From assembly GCF_002812705.1 (NCBI RefSeq), contig NZ_CP025030.1, positions 4,712,001-4,776,000 on the forward strand: DNA of 64,000 nt. Direction: 5' to 3'. A program made the translations under genes and the position numbers. The DNA comes from Achromobacter spanius (lineage in GTDB: Bacteria > Pseudomonadota > Gammaproteobacteria > Burkholderiales > Burkholderiaceae_B). The notes beneath the pieces were generated by a model, which saw only the letters and a program-made list of their open reading frames with translations, searched no databases and was not told where the DNA came from. Shown piece after piece: positions 10,174 through 18,987 of this stretch. How positions within the stretch are numbered: position 1 is the first letter of the stretch; each line of letters starts with the position of its first letter.

Positions 10174-11019
10174 TCAGAACCAGTCGTGCCAGACCGGCTT
10201 CAGGTCGGACGGCAGCGACGGCAGGCGGCCCAGGTCGATCCGGCTTTCCTTGGGGCTGTGGAAGTCAGACCCGCGCGAGGCCAGGAAGCCGTAGCGGCGC
10301 GCCACCTCGGCATATTGGCGGGCTTCTTCCACGGTGTGGCTGCCAGTGGTGACTTCGATGCCCTCGCCGCCCAACTGCAAAAATTCGTCGAACAGCGCGG
10401 CGAATTGCAGCGGCGTGTACTTATAGCGGCCCGGGTGCGCGATGACGGCGCGACCGCCCGCGCCACGGATCCAGCCCACGGCTTCGGCCAGCGTGGCCCA
10501 TTGCATGGGCACATGGCCGGGGCGGTCGTCGCCCAGATGCTTGGTGAATACGGCTTGCACGTCGGGGCAATAACCCGCCTCGACCAGATAACGCGCAAAG
10601 TGGGTGCGGCTGATCAATTCAGGGTTGCCGGCGAACGGCAGCGCGCCTTCGTAGGCGCCGGGCATGCCCATTTCAGCCAGGCGGTCGCCGATGCGCTTGG
10701 CGCGTTCGGCGCGGCCCGAGCGGGTCTTGCGCAAGCCTGCGATCAGGTCAGCGTTTTGCGGATCGAATTGCAGGCCCACGATGTGTACCGTCAGGCCTGC
10801 CCAAGTGACTGAAATTTCCACGCCGGTGGAAAACCGCATGCCCAGGTCTTGCGCCGCGCTGGCGGCTTCGGCCAGGCCGCCCACTTCGTCGTGATCCGTC
10901 AATGCCCAGACGTCGACGCCGTTGGCGTGCGCGCGCTGCGCCACGTCGCGAGGCGCCAGCGCGCCGTCGGACACAGTGGAATGGCAGTGCAGATCGATGT
11001 TCAGGGTGGGCGATTTCAT
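10174..11019 (-). CDS. rnm: PHP-domain phosphoesterase, RNase AM / YciV family
   Basis: 281 residues, the length of the YciV/TrpH family. Members cleave nucleoside 3',5'-bisphosphates and mature rRNA 5' ends by 5'-3' exonuclease action. The PHP metal-ligand motif DLHCHSTVSDGAL lies at about residues 7-19, ALTDHDEVGGL at about 37-47, VIAHPGRYKYTP in the middle and SRGSDFHSPKE near the C-terminus. Start ATG 11019 begins MKSPTLNIDLH; a frame extension of nine residues upstream is unlikely. The gene lies downstream of the hydrolase gene and upstream of greB on the same strand. The family call is secure; the exact in vivo substrate is inferred from E. coli. Confidence 0.9.
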   Translation of the reverse strand: MKSPTLNIDLHCHSTVSDGALAPRDVAQRAHANGVDVWALTDHDEVGGLAEAASAAQDLGMRFSTGVEISVTWAGLTVHIVGLQFDPQNADLIAGLRKTRSGRAERAKRIGDRLAEMGMPGAYEGALPFAGNPELISRTHFARYLVEAGYCPDVQAVFTKHLGDDRPGHVPMQWATLAEAVGWIRGAGGRAVIAHPGRYKYTPLQFAALFDEFLQLGGEGIEVTTGSHTVEEARQYAEVARRYGFLASRGSDFHSPKESRIDLGRLPSLPSDLKPVWHDWF

Positions 11020-11087
11020 CGGGCTATTGTAGAGAAGCCCCGGCACCCTGAATAGCGCCGGGGCGTCCCCCTAATCGCAGCGCGGAC

Positions 11088-11320
11088 GCTCAGCCCAGCA
11101 AAAACGCCGGCACGGGGTCCAACGGGCTGTCAGCGATCAAGGTCGGCGCGTGCCCTACCTCGGCACTTGCTCAGCCCACCAGAAACGCCGCCACCGAGCC
11201 CAACTGGCTGTCGACGACCACGGTCGGCGCATGCCCCGGCACCTGCTCAGGCCAGCAGAAACGCCGCCACCGGCTCCACCTGGCTGTCGGCGATCAAGGT
11301 TGGCGCGTGCCCCACCCCCG
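11088..11320. repeat. Three tandem, diverged copies of the 3' end of the hydrolase gene
   Basis: Copies start at 11088, 11169 and 11245; the last is the real gene end. On the minus strand each encodes a similar tail ending in its own TGA: VGHAPTLIADSQVEPVAAFL (gene), PGHAPTVVVDSQLGSVAAFL (middle) and VGHAPTLIADSPLDPVPAFL (outer). The periods are 76 and 81 bases. The outer copies lie after the gene's stop and are not joined to an open frame. Confidence 0.85.
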
Positions 11321-12179
11321 GCATTTCCAGCGCTTGGGCGCGGGGGTTGCGTTTCAGCATCTCGTCCACCGTGGCGGGCGTCAGCAGGTCGGACTTTTCA
11401 CCGCGCACGATCAGGATGGGGCACGGCACGGCGTCATAGGACCGCCACAGAATCTGTTCACCCGCCGCCAGCTCTTCCGGCGTTTGCGCGGCCAGCGCCT
11501 GGGCCAGCGCCAGGTCGTAGTGCTTGACCCATTTGCCGCCGAATTCCGGGTACAGGTACTGGGCCAGATCCGTCCATTGCGCGTCGGTATGCGGCCCGAA
11601 AGTCTCGGAATTCGCGCGCATGGTGGCCACCGCTTCCTCGAACGAGGCAAACTCACCCGGCTGGCCCACGTACTGGCCGATGCGCGACAAGGCGCCGGTT
11701 TCCAGGCGCGGCCCCACGTCGTTCAACACCAGCTTGTTCAACTGGATGCCGTGGCCGGGAGGCAGCATGCCCGCATGTGGGCGCATGGCCTGCATAGCGG
11801 TGGCGAACACCGCCGCGCCCGACAGCGCCATCGCGATCAAGCCGCCCATCGACGTGCCCACCCAGGCCAGCGTGGCGGGCCGCAAGCGCGCAATCAGCGT
11901 CACCATGTCGGACACGTACTGCGGCACTGTGTAGAACGCAGGGTTGACCAGCCAGTCAGAGCGGCCACGGCCCACCACGTCGGGGCAAACCACGCGATAG
12001 CGGCCGGCCAGGCGGCGCGCCAGCACGTCGAAATCTCGCCCGCTGCGGGTTAGACCGTGTACGCACAACAGCACCTGCTCGTTGGCGGGATCGCCCCATT
12101 CCCAGTAAGCCATCCGGTGCAAGCCGGCCGGGCTGGCGCAGGTGACGAATTCCAAGCGGGGTTGCAGGCTGGCGTCCAA
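11247..12179 (-). CDS. Alpha/beta-fold hydrolase
   Basis: About 311 residues. Alpha/beta hydrolase with the oxyanion motif LLCVHGLTRSGRDFD, nucleophile elbow WVGTSMGGLIAMAL (Ser), the acid in ILIVRGEKSDLL and the final catalytic His in GVGHAPTLIADS. The substrate is unknown. A TTG at 12179 is proposed as start because GGAGTG lies 7 bases before it and homology-like sequence begins at LQPRLEFVTC; a longer frame to 12290 lacks a good site. The last 24 codons recur twice downstream of the stop, which is unusual. It is divergent from cfa. Confidence 0.85.
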   Translation of the reverse strand: MDASLQPRLEFVTCASPAGLHRMAYWEWGDPANEQVLLCVHGLTRSGRDFDVLARRLAGRYRVVCPDVVGRGRSDWLVNPAFYTVPQYVSDMVTLIARLRPATLAWVGTSMGGLIAMALSGAAVFATAMQAMRPHAGMLPPGHGIQLNKLVLNDVGPRLETGALSRIGQYVGQPGEFASFEEAVATMRANSETFGPHTDAQWTDLAQYLYPEFGGKWVKHYDLALAQALAAQTPEELAAGEQILWRSYDAVPCPILIVRGEKSDLLTPATVDEMLKRNPRAQALEMPGVGHAPTLIADSQVEPVAAFLLA

Positions 12180-12502
12180 TCTAAACACTCCACGTATCGG
12201 CGGGCGCCGCAACGGCGGCCCACCAGGGCGCACTAGTGTAATCGCGTCAGCCGGACAATCGCATGACGGCGGCGGCGCGGCCGGGTGCAATTCAGACGCC
12301 GCGCCCCGTGCTGGACACTGCGCTCGCGCCTCGCTACGATCACCCCATTCTCATCGGCGCCCCCTGGTTGCGGCGGTACGGAATTGCCGTTGCCTATCAG
12401 GCCGATCCAATCATTAAATTGGAATCGGCCGCCGGTTAGGGGGAGAGTTATGAGCTTCAGGCATTGCCAGATCAGTCATCCCAAAATTGATATGGAGTCC
12501 GT
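12180..12502. other. Divergent intergenic region, hydrolase / cfa
   Basis: About 320 bases holding the promoters of two divergent genes. The stretch 12380-12500 is AT-richer and probably carries the cfa promoter. No clear operator or RNA element was recognised. Confidence 0.4.
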
Positions 12503-13690
12503 ATGCAGCAAAGCAGTCCTGTCTCTCCGCTGACCGCTGACCACTCATCCCCTGACGTCAGCCCCCCTCCCCCCGAACCGCCGAAAGTGCTCCAGGACGT
12601 GCTGTCCCGGGCCGACGTGCAGATCAACGGCACGCGCCCCTGGGACATTCAGGTGCATGACAGCCACATGTACGAACGCGTCTTTGCCAGTTGGTCGCTG
12701 GGGCTGGGCGAGTCCTATATGGACGGGGAATGGGACTGCGAGCAACTGGACGAGCTCTTCACCCGCCTGCTGCGCGCCGACATGGGCTCGGCCGCGCTGG
12801 GCGTGGCGCGCATCAAGCTGATTGCCGAGCACCTGCGCCACAAGCTGTTCAACCTGCAATCCAAGCACCGCGCCTTTGAAGTGGGCGAACAGCATTACGA
12901 CGCCGGCAATGACGTGTTCGAAGCCATGCTGGACAGCCGCATGATCTATTCCTGCGCCTACTGGGAAAACGCCCAGACGCTGGAAGACGCCCAACTGGCC
13001 AAGCTGGACATGATCTGCCGCAAGCTGCAACTCAAGCCCGGCGAGACGCTGCTGGACATCGGCTGCGGCTGGGGCGGGCTGGCCAAGTTCGCCGCCGAGA
13101 ACTACGGCGTGACGGTCACGGGCGTGACGGTGTCCAAGGAACAGTTGGCGCTGGCGCAGGAGCGGGTCAAGGGCCTGCCGGTGCAACTGCTGCTGCAAGA
13201 CTACCGCGACCTGCAAGGCAGCTTCGACAAGGTCGTGTCGGTGGGCATGTTTGAACACGTGGGGCCCAAGAACTACGACACTTACTTCAGCAATGTGCAG
13301 CGTCTGATGGCGCCGGAAGGCGTGTTCCTCTTGCACACGATCGGCATCGCGGCCACCAGCCAAAGCACGGACCCGTGGATTGACCGCTATGTGTTCCCCA
13401 ACGGCAAGCTGCCGTCCGCGCGTGAAATCGCATCCGCCGTCGAACACCGCTTCATCATCGAAGACTGGCACAACTTCGGCACCGACTACGACCGCACGCT
13501 GATGGCCTGGTGGGACCGCTTCGAGCGCGCCTGGCCGGCCTTGCAGTCACGCTACGGCACGCGCTTTTACCGCATGTGGAAATACTATCTGATGTGTTGC
13601 GCGGGTTTTTTCCGGTCACGCGAAGGCCAGCTCTGGCAAGTGATCCTGACGCACCCGCAACGCCCCGAGGTGTACCGCTCGCTGCGCTGA
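12503..13690 (+). CDS. cfa: Cyclopropane-fatty-acyl-phospholipid synthase
   Basis: 395 residues. It transfers a methylene group from S-adenosylmethionine to unsaturated acyl chains of membrane phospholipids. The N-terminal lipid-binding part contains SWSLGLGESYMDGEWDCEQL. The SAM-binding Rossmann domain has the glycine motif LLDIGCGWGGLAKFAAENYG at about residues 192-211. The catalytic-site segment SCAYWENAQTLEDAQLAKLD comes before it, and VSVGMFEHVGPKNY and the conserved MWKYYLMCCAGFFRSREGQL after. Start ATG 12503 has GGAG at 12494. Transcribed alone. Confidence 0.96.
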   Translation: MQQSSPVSPLTADHSSPDVSPPPPEPPKVLQDVLSRADVQINGTRPWDIQVHDSHMYERVFASWSLGLGESYMDGEWDCEQLDELFTRLLRADMGSAALGVARIKLIAEHLRHKLFNLQSKHRAFEVGEQHYDAGNDVFEAMLDSRMIYSCAYWENAQTLEDAQLAKLDMICRKLQLKPGETLLDIGCGWGGLAKFAAENYGVTVTGVTVSKEQLALAQERVKGLPVQLLLQDYRDLQGSFDKVVSVGMFEHVGPKNYDTYFSNVQRLMAPEGVFLLHTIGIAATSQSTDPWIDRYVFPNGKLPSAREIASAVEHRFIIEDWHNFGTDYDRTLMAWWDRFERAWPALQSRYGTRFYRMWKYYLMCCAGFFRSREGQLWQVILTHPQRPEVYRSLR

Positions 13691-13765
13691 ACGCGCGGCT
13701 TCAACTGCATTCCCATCACGGGGCGCGTCCAAGAGACACCAAGGACGCGCCCGACGCGGGCTTTC

Positions 13766-15424
13766 CTACGCGTCTGCCCGCGATTCTGCCCGCGCGTCTT
13801 CCAGGATCATGTCCGCGGCGCGCTCCGCGATCATGATGGTGGGCGAATTGGTGTTGCCTGATGTGATCAGCGGCATCACCGAGGCGTCTGCAATGCGCAG
13901 CCCCTCCAGCCCGAAGACACGCAGACGGGCGTCCACCACCGCGCCGCTGTCCGCGTTCTTGCCCATGGCGCAGGTGCCCACCGGATGGAAGATGGTCGTG
14001 CCGATCTTGCCGGCCGCCTCGCGCAATTGCTCGTCCGTCTGGTAGTCCGGACCGGGCAACCATTCCTCAGGCTGATAGCACTGCAAGGCGGGCGCGGCGG
14101 CAATGCGCCGCACCAGCCGGATGGAATCCGCCGCCACCTGGATGTCGGCTTCCGTGCTCAGGTAATTGGCCGCGATGACGGGCGCCGCGCCATCGGGCGT
14201 GCCCGCCGCCCCTTGGGCATGCACGCTGCCGCGCGAGGTTGGCCGCAGGTTGCACACGCTGGCCGTGAAGGCGTCGAAGGCATGCAGCGGTTCGCCAAAC
14301 GCCCCCAGCGACAAGGGCTGCACATGGAATTCCACATTGGCGCGCGCCTGGCCGGGGTCGGACTTGGCAAACGCGCCCAACTGCGACGGCGCCATGCTCA
14401 TCGGCCCGCGTCGGCGCAACAGGTATTCCAGGCCGATCCCCGCCTTGCCCAGCCACGACCCGGCGATTCGGTTCAGCGTCTTCACGCCATTCACCTTCAG
14501 AATCACCCGCAGTTGCAGATGGTCTTGCAGGTTCTCGCCCACGCCCGGCAAGGCGTGGCGCAAGCCGATGCCGCTTTCGCGCAGGCGCGCGGGTTCGCCG
14601 ATGCCGGACAGTTCAAGCAGATGCGGGGTGTTGACGGCGCCCGCCGCCATGACGACTTCGCGGCGAGCGCGCACGGTAATCGTCCGCGGCGTGCCACGCT
14701 CCTTGCCCTTGCCTTCAAGCCGCACTAGCACGCCCACGCAACGCTTGCCCTCGAACAACAGTTGTTCGGCTTGCGCGCCGGTCATCACGTGCAGATTGGG
14801 CCGCTTCATCACCGGCCGCAAGAATGCCTTGGCCGTGTTCCAGCGCCAACCGCTACGCTGGTTCACTTCAAAATAGCCGCTGCCGAAGTTGTCGCCACGG
14901 TTGAAATCCTGAACCCGGGGGATGCCTTCCTGTTCGGCCGCGGCGGCAAAGGCTTCCAGGATGTCCCAGCGCAGCCGTTGCGCCTCGACCCGCCATTCCC
15001 CGCCCGCGCCATGGAATTCGTCGGCGCCACGGTGATAGTCTTCGCTGCGCTTGAAGACCGGCAGCACCTGGTCCCAGCTCCAGCCCGGGTCGCCGGACAG
15101 CGCGGCCCAGTCCTCGTAGTCTTCACGCTGGCCGCGCATGTAGATCATGCCGTTGATGGACGAGCATCCGCCTAGCACCCGGCCGCGCGGATAAATCAAG
15201 GAACGCCCGCCCAGCCCGGCTTCCTTGACCGTGCGGTACATCCAGTCGGTGCGGGGGTTGCCGATGCAATACAGGTAGCCCACGGGGATGTGGATCCAGT
15301 GGTAGTTGTCACGCCCCCCGGCTTCCAGCAACAGCACTTTCGTGTTGGGGTCCTGGCTTAAGCGGTTGGCCAGCACGCAGCCGGCCGAGCCCGCGCCCAC
15401 GATGACGAAATCGTATGTCTCCAT
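13766..15424 (-). CDS. GMC-family FAD-dependent oxidoreductase (choline/alcohol dehydrogenase type)
   Basis: 552 residues. The N-terminal FAD dinucleotide-binding motif is DFVIVGAGSAGCVLANRLSQ with LLLEAGG after it. GMC signature 1 lies in GRVLGGCSSINGMIYMRG at about residue 80; signature 2 in GAVNTPHLLELSGIG. The C-terminal catalytic His is in HPVGTCAMG, and the FAD-binding end segment is NTNSPTIMIAERAADMI. It oxidises an alcohol, possibly choline or another small alcohol; substrate specificity cannot be read from sequence. The start is ATG 15424 (a TTG precedes it directly). It is divergent from a LysR gene that probably regulates it. Confidence 0.92.
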   Translation of the reverse strand: METYDFVIVGAGSAGCVLANRLSQDPNTKVLLLEAGGRDNYHWIHIPVGYLYCIGNPRTDWMYRTVKEAGLGGRSLIYPRGRVLGGCSSINGMIYMRGQREDYEDWAALSGDPGWSWDQVLPVFKRSEDYHRGADEFHGAGGEWRVEAQRLRWDILEAFAAAAEQEGIPRVQDFNRGDNFGSGYFEVNQRSGWRWNTAKAFLRPVMKRPNLHVMTGAQAEQLLFEGKRCVGVLVRLEGKGKERGTPRTITVRARREVVMAAGAVNTPHLLELSGIGEPARLRESGIGLRHALPGVGENLQDHLQLRVILKVNGVKTLNRIAGSWLGKAGIGLEYLLRRRGPMSMAPSQLGAFAKSDPGQARANVEFHVQPLSLGAFGEPLHAFDAFTASVCNLRPTSRGSVHAQGAAGTPDGAAPVIAANYLSTEADIQVAADSIRLVRRIAAAPALQCYQPEEWLPGPDYQTDEQLREAAGKIGTTIFHPVGTCAMGKNADSGAVVDARLRVFGLEGLRIADASVMPLITSGNTNSPTIMIAERAADMILEDARAESRADA

Positions 15425-15481
15425 CAACCGTATGTCTCCATAAGCACTTGTTATCTGCTTTTATTTGTTTGCGGGGCATGA

Positions 15482-15537
15482 CTTGCCGTGCATTGCTTGC
15501 CGTTCGTCGCTTGCCGTGCATCGCTTGCCGTCACCCG
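15482..15537. repeat. 14-bp tandem repeat in a divergent promoter region
   Basis: Four units of the form CTTGCCGTNCRTYG at 15482-15495, 15496-15509, 15510-15523 and a degenerate 15524-15537. They lie between the GMC oxidoreductase start (15424) and the LysR start (15647). They could be regulator-binding half-sites or a neutral slippage product. Confidence 0.75.
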
Positions 15538-15646
15538 CGTCTGCGTGACTCTGGCGCAGCCGCCCCCACCTGTCCAATGAAAAGTTGAAATTCGGCTTAT
15601 AAGCATCTTTAATAATGCTCACCCCCTTTCCGCAACGGACAGCGCC

Positions 15647-16534
15647 ATGGACTTGAAGCACATCCGCACCTTTGCCGCCGTGGCGCGGGAAGGCAACCTG
15701 ACGCGCGCGGCGGAACACCTGCATGTGACCCAGCCCGCGCTAAGCCTGCAACTGAAGAACTTCCAGGAATCGCTGGACCTGACGCTCTTCGCGCGCACCG
15801 CGCAGGGGCTGGCGCCCAACGCGGATGGCCGGGCGCTGCTGCCGTCCGCGCTGCGCATCCTGGACGCCATGGAAGATTTCCAACGCGCCATCGGCGCCCT
15901 GCGCGACACGGTACAAGGCGAACTGCGCATCGGCACCATCCTGGACCCGGAGTTCCTGCGTCTGGGCGCCACGCTGCAATACCTGGTGGAACACTATCCG
16001 AAGATCCGGCCCACGCTGCGCCATGGCATGTCAGGGTCCGTCGGCCGGCAGGTGCGGGCGGGCGATTTGGACGTGGGTTTCTATTTGGGGCCGGCAGGCG
16101 CAACGGGCGGCGCGCCCTTGCTGGACGTCTTGCCGCTGGCGTCGTTTACCTATTACGTGGTGGCGCCCAAGGGTTGGGGCGCGCAGGTGGCCGGCCGAGG
16201 CTGGCAGGAGATTGCCGCCCTGCCCTGGATCTGGACCCCGCCGGATTCCGTGCACCACCGCTTGCTGGCGGCCAAGTTCGACGCGCTGGGCATCGCGCCC
16301 AACGCGGTAGCCGAAGTGGATCAGGAAGCGTCCATGCTGGACTTGGTGCGCTCGGGCGTGGGGCTGTCCCTGGTGCGCGATTCGATTGCGCTGCGCGAAT
16401 CCCAGGCGAATGGCTTGTTGTTGTTACCCGGGCTGGCGATCCCCGCCGAGCTGTCTTTCATTACCCAGGCCGCCCGCCAAGGCGACCCCTTGGTGGCGGC
16501 CGCCTTTGCCGCCGTCAGGGCAGCGTTTGGCTAA
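15647..16534 (+). CDS. LysR-family transcriptional regulator
   Basis: 295 residues. LysR HTH at residues 1-60 (MDLKHIRTFAAVAREGNLT, then TQPALSLQLKNFQ and LTLFARTAQGL). The substrate-binding domain follows from about residue 88. Start ATG 15647 follows an AT-rich spacer. The divergent arrangement with the GMC oxidoreductase gene is typical of a LysR activator and its target, so regulation of that gene is inferred. The effector is unknown. Confidence 0.92.
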   Translation: MDLKHIRTFAAVAREGNLTRAAEHLHVTQPALSLQLKNFQESLDLTLFARTAQGLAPNADGRALLPSALRILDAMEDFQRAIGALRDTVQGELRIGTILDPEFLRLGATLQYLVEHYPKIRPTLRHGMSGSVGRQVRAGDLDVGFYLGPAGATGGAPLLDVLPLASFTYYVVAPKGWGAQVAGRGWQEIAALPWIWTPPDSVHHRLLAAKFDALGIAPNAVAEVDQEASMLDLVRSGVGLSLVRDSIALRESQANGLLLLPGLAIPAELSFITQAARQGDPLVAAAFAAVRAAFG

Positions 16535-16622
16535 GGGCGTTGGCTTGGGCGCGTTCGGCTAAACGCATGCAGCCAAGCGAGCCCAAGCAACTGGGTTCAA
16601 GCAAGCGGGCTTAAGCAGACTT

Positions 16623-17603
16623 CTACTGCGCCTTGATCCCCGCGCGCTTGGCAATCTCCGCGAAGCGCGGCGTTTCTTCCTCGATGACCCGGGCCACGCT
16701 TGCGGCATCCATCGGCGTAGGGTCGAATCCGCTGGCGCGCAATTGCCTTTGCGTGTCGGGATCCTGCAACGCCTTGGTCAAAGCCGCGTTCAGCGTGGCG
16801 ACCACGTCGGCCGGCACCCGCTTGGGTGCAAACACCGCGATCCAGGTGTCCATGCTGACGTTGGGATAACCGGCTTCGGCCACCGTCGGCACGTCAGGCA
16901 GGAAGGCCGAGCGCTGCGGCGTGGTCACGGCAATGGCCTTGATCTTGCCCGACTTGATCTGCGGCATCGCCGACACCACCGTGTCGAACAAAATGGGAAT
17001 TTGCCCACCGATCAGGTCAGTCATGGCGGGGCCGCTGCCCTTGTACGGAATGTGCGTCATGTGCGTGCCGGCCGCGGCCTGGAACATTTCGCCCGCAAAG
17101 TGCGACACCGTGCCGATGCCGAACGAGCCATAGGAAAACTTGTCGCCTTCCTTGCGCGCGGCGGCCACCAGCCCCTTCACGTCTGAATACGGGGTTTGCT
17201 CGTTGGCCACGATGATCAGCGCCGCGCGGCCCACCATGCCAACGGGTTGAAAGTCTTGCGTCGGGCTATAGGGCAGCTTGGCGTACACGGCCGGGTTCAC
17301 CGTGAAGGTGGTGCCCGAACTGAGCAGCAGCGTGTAGCCGTCGGGCGCCGCCTTGGCCACGGTCTGCGCGCCCAGAATGGTGCCCGCGCCGGCCTTGTTC
17401 TCGACAATGATCGATTGCTTGAGCTCTTCACCCAGCCGCTTGGCGATGATGCGGCCCAGCACATCGCCCGCGCCGCCTGGCGGATAGGGAACAACCAATT
17501 GGATAGGCCGTTGCGGGTATTCGGCGGCCTGCGCCGCCCCCGCGCCAGCCGCCAGGGTGATGGCGGCGCACGCCGCGACGAACTTCCTGCGTTGCATGAA
17601 CAT
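16623..17603 (-). CDS. Bug-family (tripartite tricarboxylate, TctC-type) solute-binding protein
   Basis: 326 residues with a signal peptide (MQRRKFVAACAAITLAAGAG, cleavage near AQA). The mature protein begins with the family hallmark YPQRPIQLVVPYPPGGAGDV, the ligand-binding loop of Bug proteins. Also typical are ENKAGAGTILGAQTVAKAAP and the stretch YGSFGIGTVSHFAGEMFQ. Bug receptors bind small carboxylated or amidated compounds in the periplasm, and this family is hugely expanded in Bordetella and Achromobacter, often without a neighbouring membrane component, as here. Start ATG 17603; a second ATG two codons later is possible. Confidence 0.93.
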   Translation of the reverse strand: MFMQRRKFVAACAAITLAAGAGAAQAAEYPQRPIQLVVPYPPGGAGDVLGRIIAKRLGEELKQSIIVENKAGAGTILGAQTVAKAAPDGYTLLLSSGTTFTVNPAVYAKLPYSPTQDFQPVGMVGRAALIIVANEQTPYSDVKGLVAAARKEGDKFSYGSFGIGTVSHFAGEMFQAAAGTHMTHIPYKGSGPAMTDLIGGQIPILFDTVVSAMPQIKSGKIKAIAVTTPQRSAFLPDVPTVAEAGYPNVSMDTWIAVFAPKRVPADVVATLNAALTKALQDPDTQRQLRASGFDPTPMDAASVARVIEEETPRFAEIAKRAGIKAQ

Positions 17604-17689
17604 GCTTGTCCCCTTGTTGTTCGATGAGTCTTAGGCAGAAATCACTACATTCGGGTACCCGTCAGGGCCTATCAGTCAGCACGAATCAC

Positions 17690-18874
17690 TCAACGCAGCC
17701 TAAGCGGCGTCATCAGGGATGGCGCCACGCCCTGGTCGATCAGTTCCACCGGCAAGGCTTGGCCGGTGACCAGCGACGCCGCCAATGCAGACACCCCTGC
17801 CGCCGACTGAATGCCATATCCGCCCTGCGCCGCCAGCCAGAAAAAGCCGCGCTGGGCATCGTCAAAACCCACCACCATGTCGCCGTCCGGCACGAACGAG
17901 CGCAGCCCGGCCCACACTTGCGAGGGCCGTCGGATGGTCAGCGTGGTGGCCGTTTCGATGTGATAGATGCCGGTCGCCACGTCCAGTTCTTCGGCCACCA
18001 CATCGTGCGCGGCCACCGGGTCCGCGTTGGCGGGCGAACCCAGCAACTGGCCCGCATCGGGCTTGAAATAGAAAGACTCGTCAATGCCGACCACGGCCGG
18101 CCAGGCGCTGCAATCCACGCCTTCCGGCGCGGGGAACGTGAAGGCGCTGCGTCGGCAGGGTTGCAAGCCCACGGGCGCCACGCCGCAACGCTGGGCCACA
18201 TCGTCGGCCCAGGCGCCCGCCGCGTTGACGACGATGCGCGCTTGCAGGTGCGTGCCGTCCTTCAGTCGCAACGTCCAGGTTTCGCCAGAGTTATCGCCTG
18301 ATATTTCGCCCGACGGTCCACCTTCGGACCGCTGGCCCGACTCCAGTTCGGCGTTGCACCGCAGCACCACACCCTGCCGCCGCGCACCCGCCAGAAAGCC
18401 CTGATGCAGCGCATGCACGTCCAGGTCGCGAGCATCGGGTTCAAACATGGCGCCGCCCGCCACCGCCTCGGGCCGAATGCATGGCACGCGGGACAAGGCC
18501 TGTGCCGCGTCCAGCAACTGCACGTTGCCGGCCAACGCCTGCGCACCTTCGTAGGTTTCCATGAGCGTGTCGCGCTGGTCCGCGCTGGCGATGTACAGGC
18601 AGCCGCGCTCGTGCAGCAGCGGATGCTCGGTGAAGCCTTCGGGCGGCTGCTCATAAAAGGCACGGCTGGCGCGCGTCAGCGCCTGGATCTGGGGCGTACC
18701 ATAGGTTTCCATGAACATCGCGGCAGAGCGGCCGGTGGAGTGATAACCCGGTTGCGCTTCGCGTTCCAGCAGCAGGACGCGCATCGGCGGCGACTCTGCC
18801 GTCAAGCGATAAGCCAAAGACGTACCGGCAATACCGGCCCCGATGATGACAACGTCAAACTGCTGCTCACTCAT
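17690..18874 (-). CDS. FAD-dependent D-amino-acid dehydrogenase, DauA-like
   Basis: 394 residues of the DAO family. The FAD motif is FDVVIIGAGIAGTSLAYRLT. Segments recalled from Pseudomonas aeruginosa D-arginine dehydrogenase DauA are present: EREAQPGYHSTGRSAA (with its active-site His), GIDESFYFKPDAG (Tyr), TLTIRRPSQVWAGLRSF (Arg) and AAQGGYGIQ. It therefore probably oxidises a D-amino acid to the 2-oxo acid, perhaps D-arginine. Start ATG 18874; a 19-residue frame extension would cross the operator-like dyads. A GSGD-rich insert at about residues 190-205 is unusual. Divergent from an XRE-cupin regulator. Confidence 0.88.
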   Translation of the reverse strand: MSEQQFDVVIIGAGIAGTSLAYRLTAESPPMRVLLLEREAQPGYHSTGRSAAMFMETYGTPQIQALTRASRAFYEQPPEGFTEHPLLHERGCLYIASADQRDTLMETYEGAQALAGNVQLLDAAQALSRVPCIRPEAVAGGAMFEPDARDLDVHALHQGFLAGARRQGVVLRCNAELESGQRSEGGPSGEISGDNSGETWTLRLKDGTHLQARIVVNAAGAWADDVAQRCGVAPVGLQPCRRSAFTFPAPEGVDCSAWPAVVGIDESFYFKPDAGQLLGSPANADPVAAHDVVAEELDVATGIYHIETATTLTIRRPSQVWAGLRSFVPDGDMVVGFDDAQRGFFWLAAQGGYGIQSAAGVSALAASLVTGQALPVELIDQGVAPSLMTPLRLR

Positions 18875-18885
18875 GGTGTTTCCAT

Positions 18886-18927
18886 AATTCTCGTATTTGA
18901 GAATTCTCGGATATGACAAAATATCCG
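18886..18927. promoter_or_regulatory. Operator-like dyads and direct repeat between dauA-like gene and regulator
   Basis: Inverted repeat 1: aattctc (18886-18892) and gagaatt (18899-18905). Inverted repeat 2: cggatat (18908-18914) and atatccg (18921-18927). The region is also a 16-bp-spaced direct repeat, attctcgtatttga (18887-18900) and attctcggatatga (18903-18916), with two mismatches. It lies between the divergent starts at 18874 and 18988, a natural site for the XRE-type regulator. Confidence 0.6.
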
Positions 18928-18987
18928 TCAACGAAAAAAGGCAGGCTGGCTTGGTGCCAGCCCGTGCCGCTAAGGGAAAGCACCAAC

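Noticed and set aside
16543..16588. Inverted repeat gcttgggc / gcccaagc after the LysR gene as a terminator
   Set aside because: Only 8 bp of stem with a ~30-base loop and no T-tract, too weak to call.
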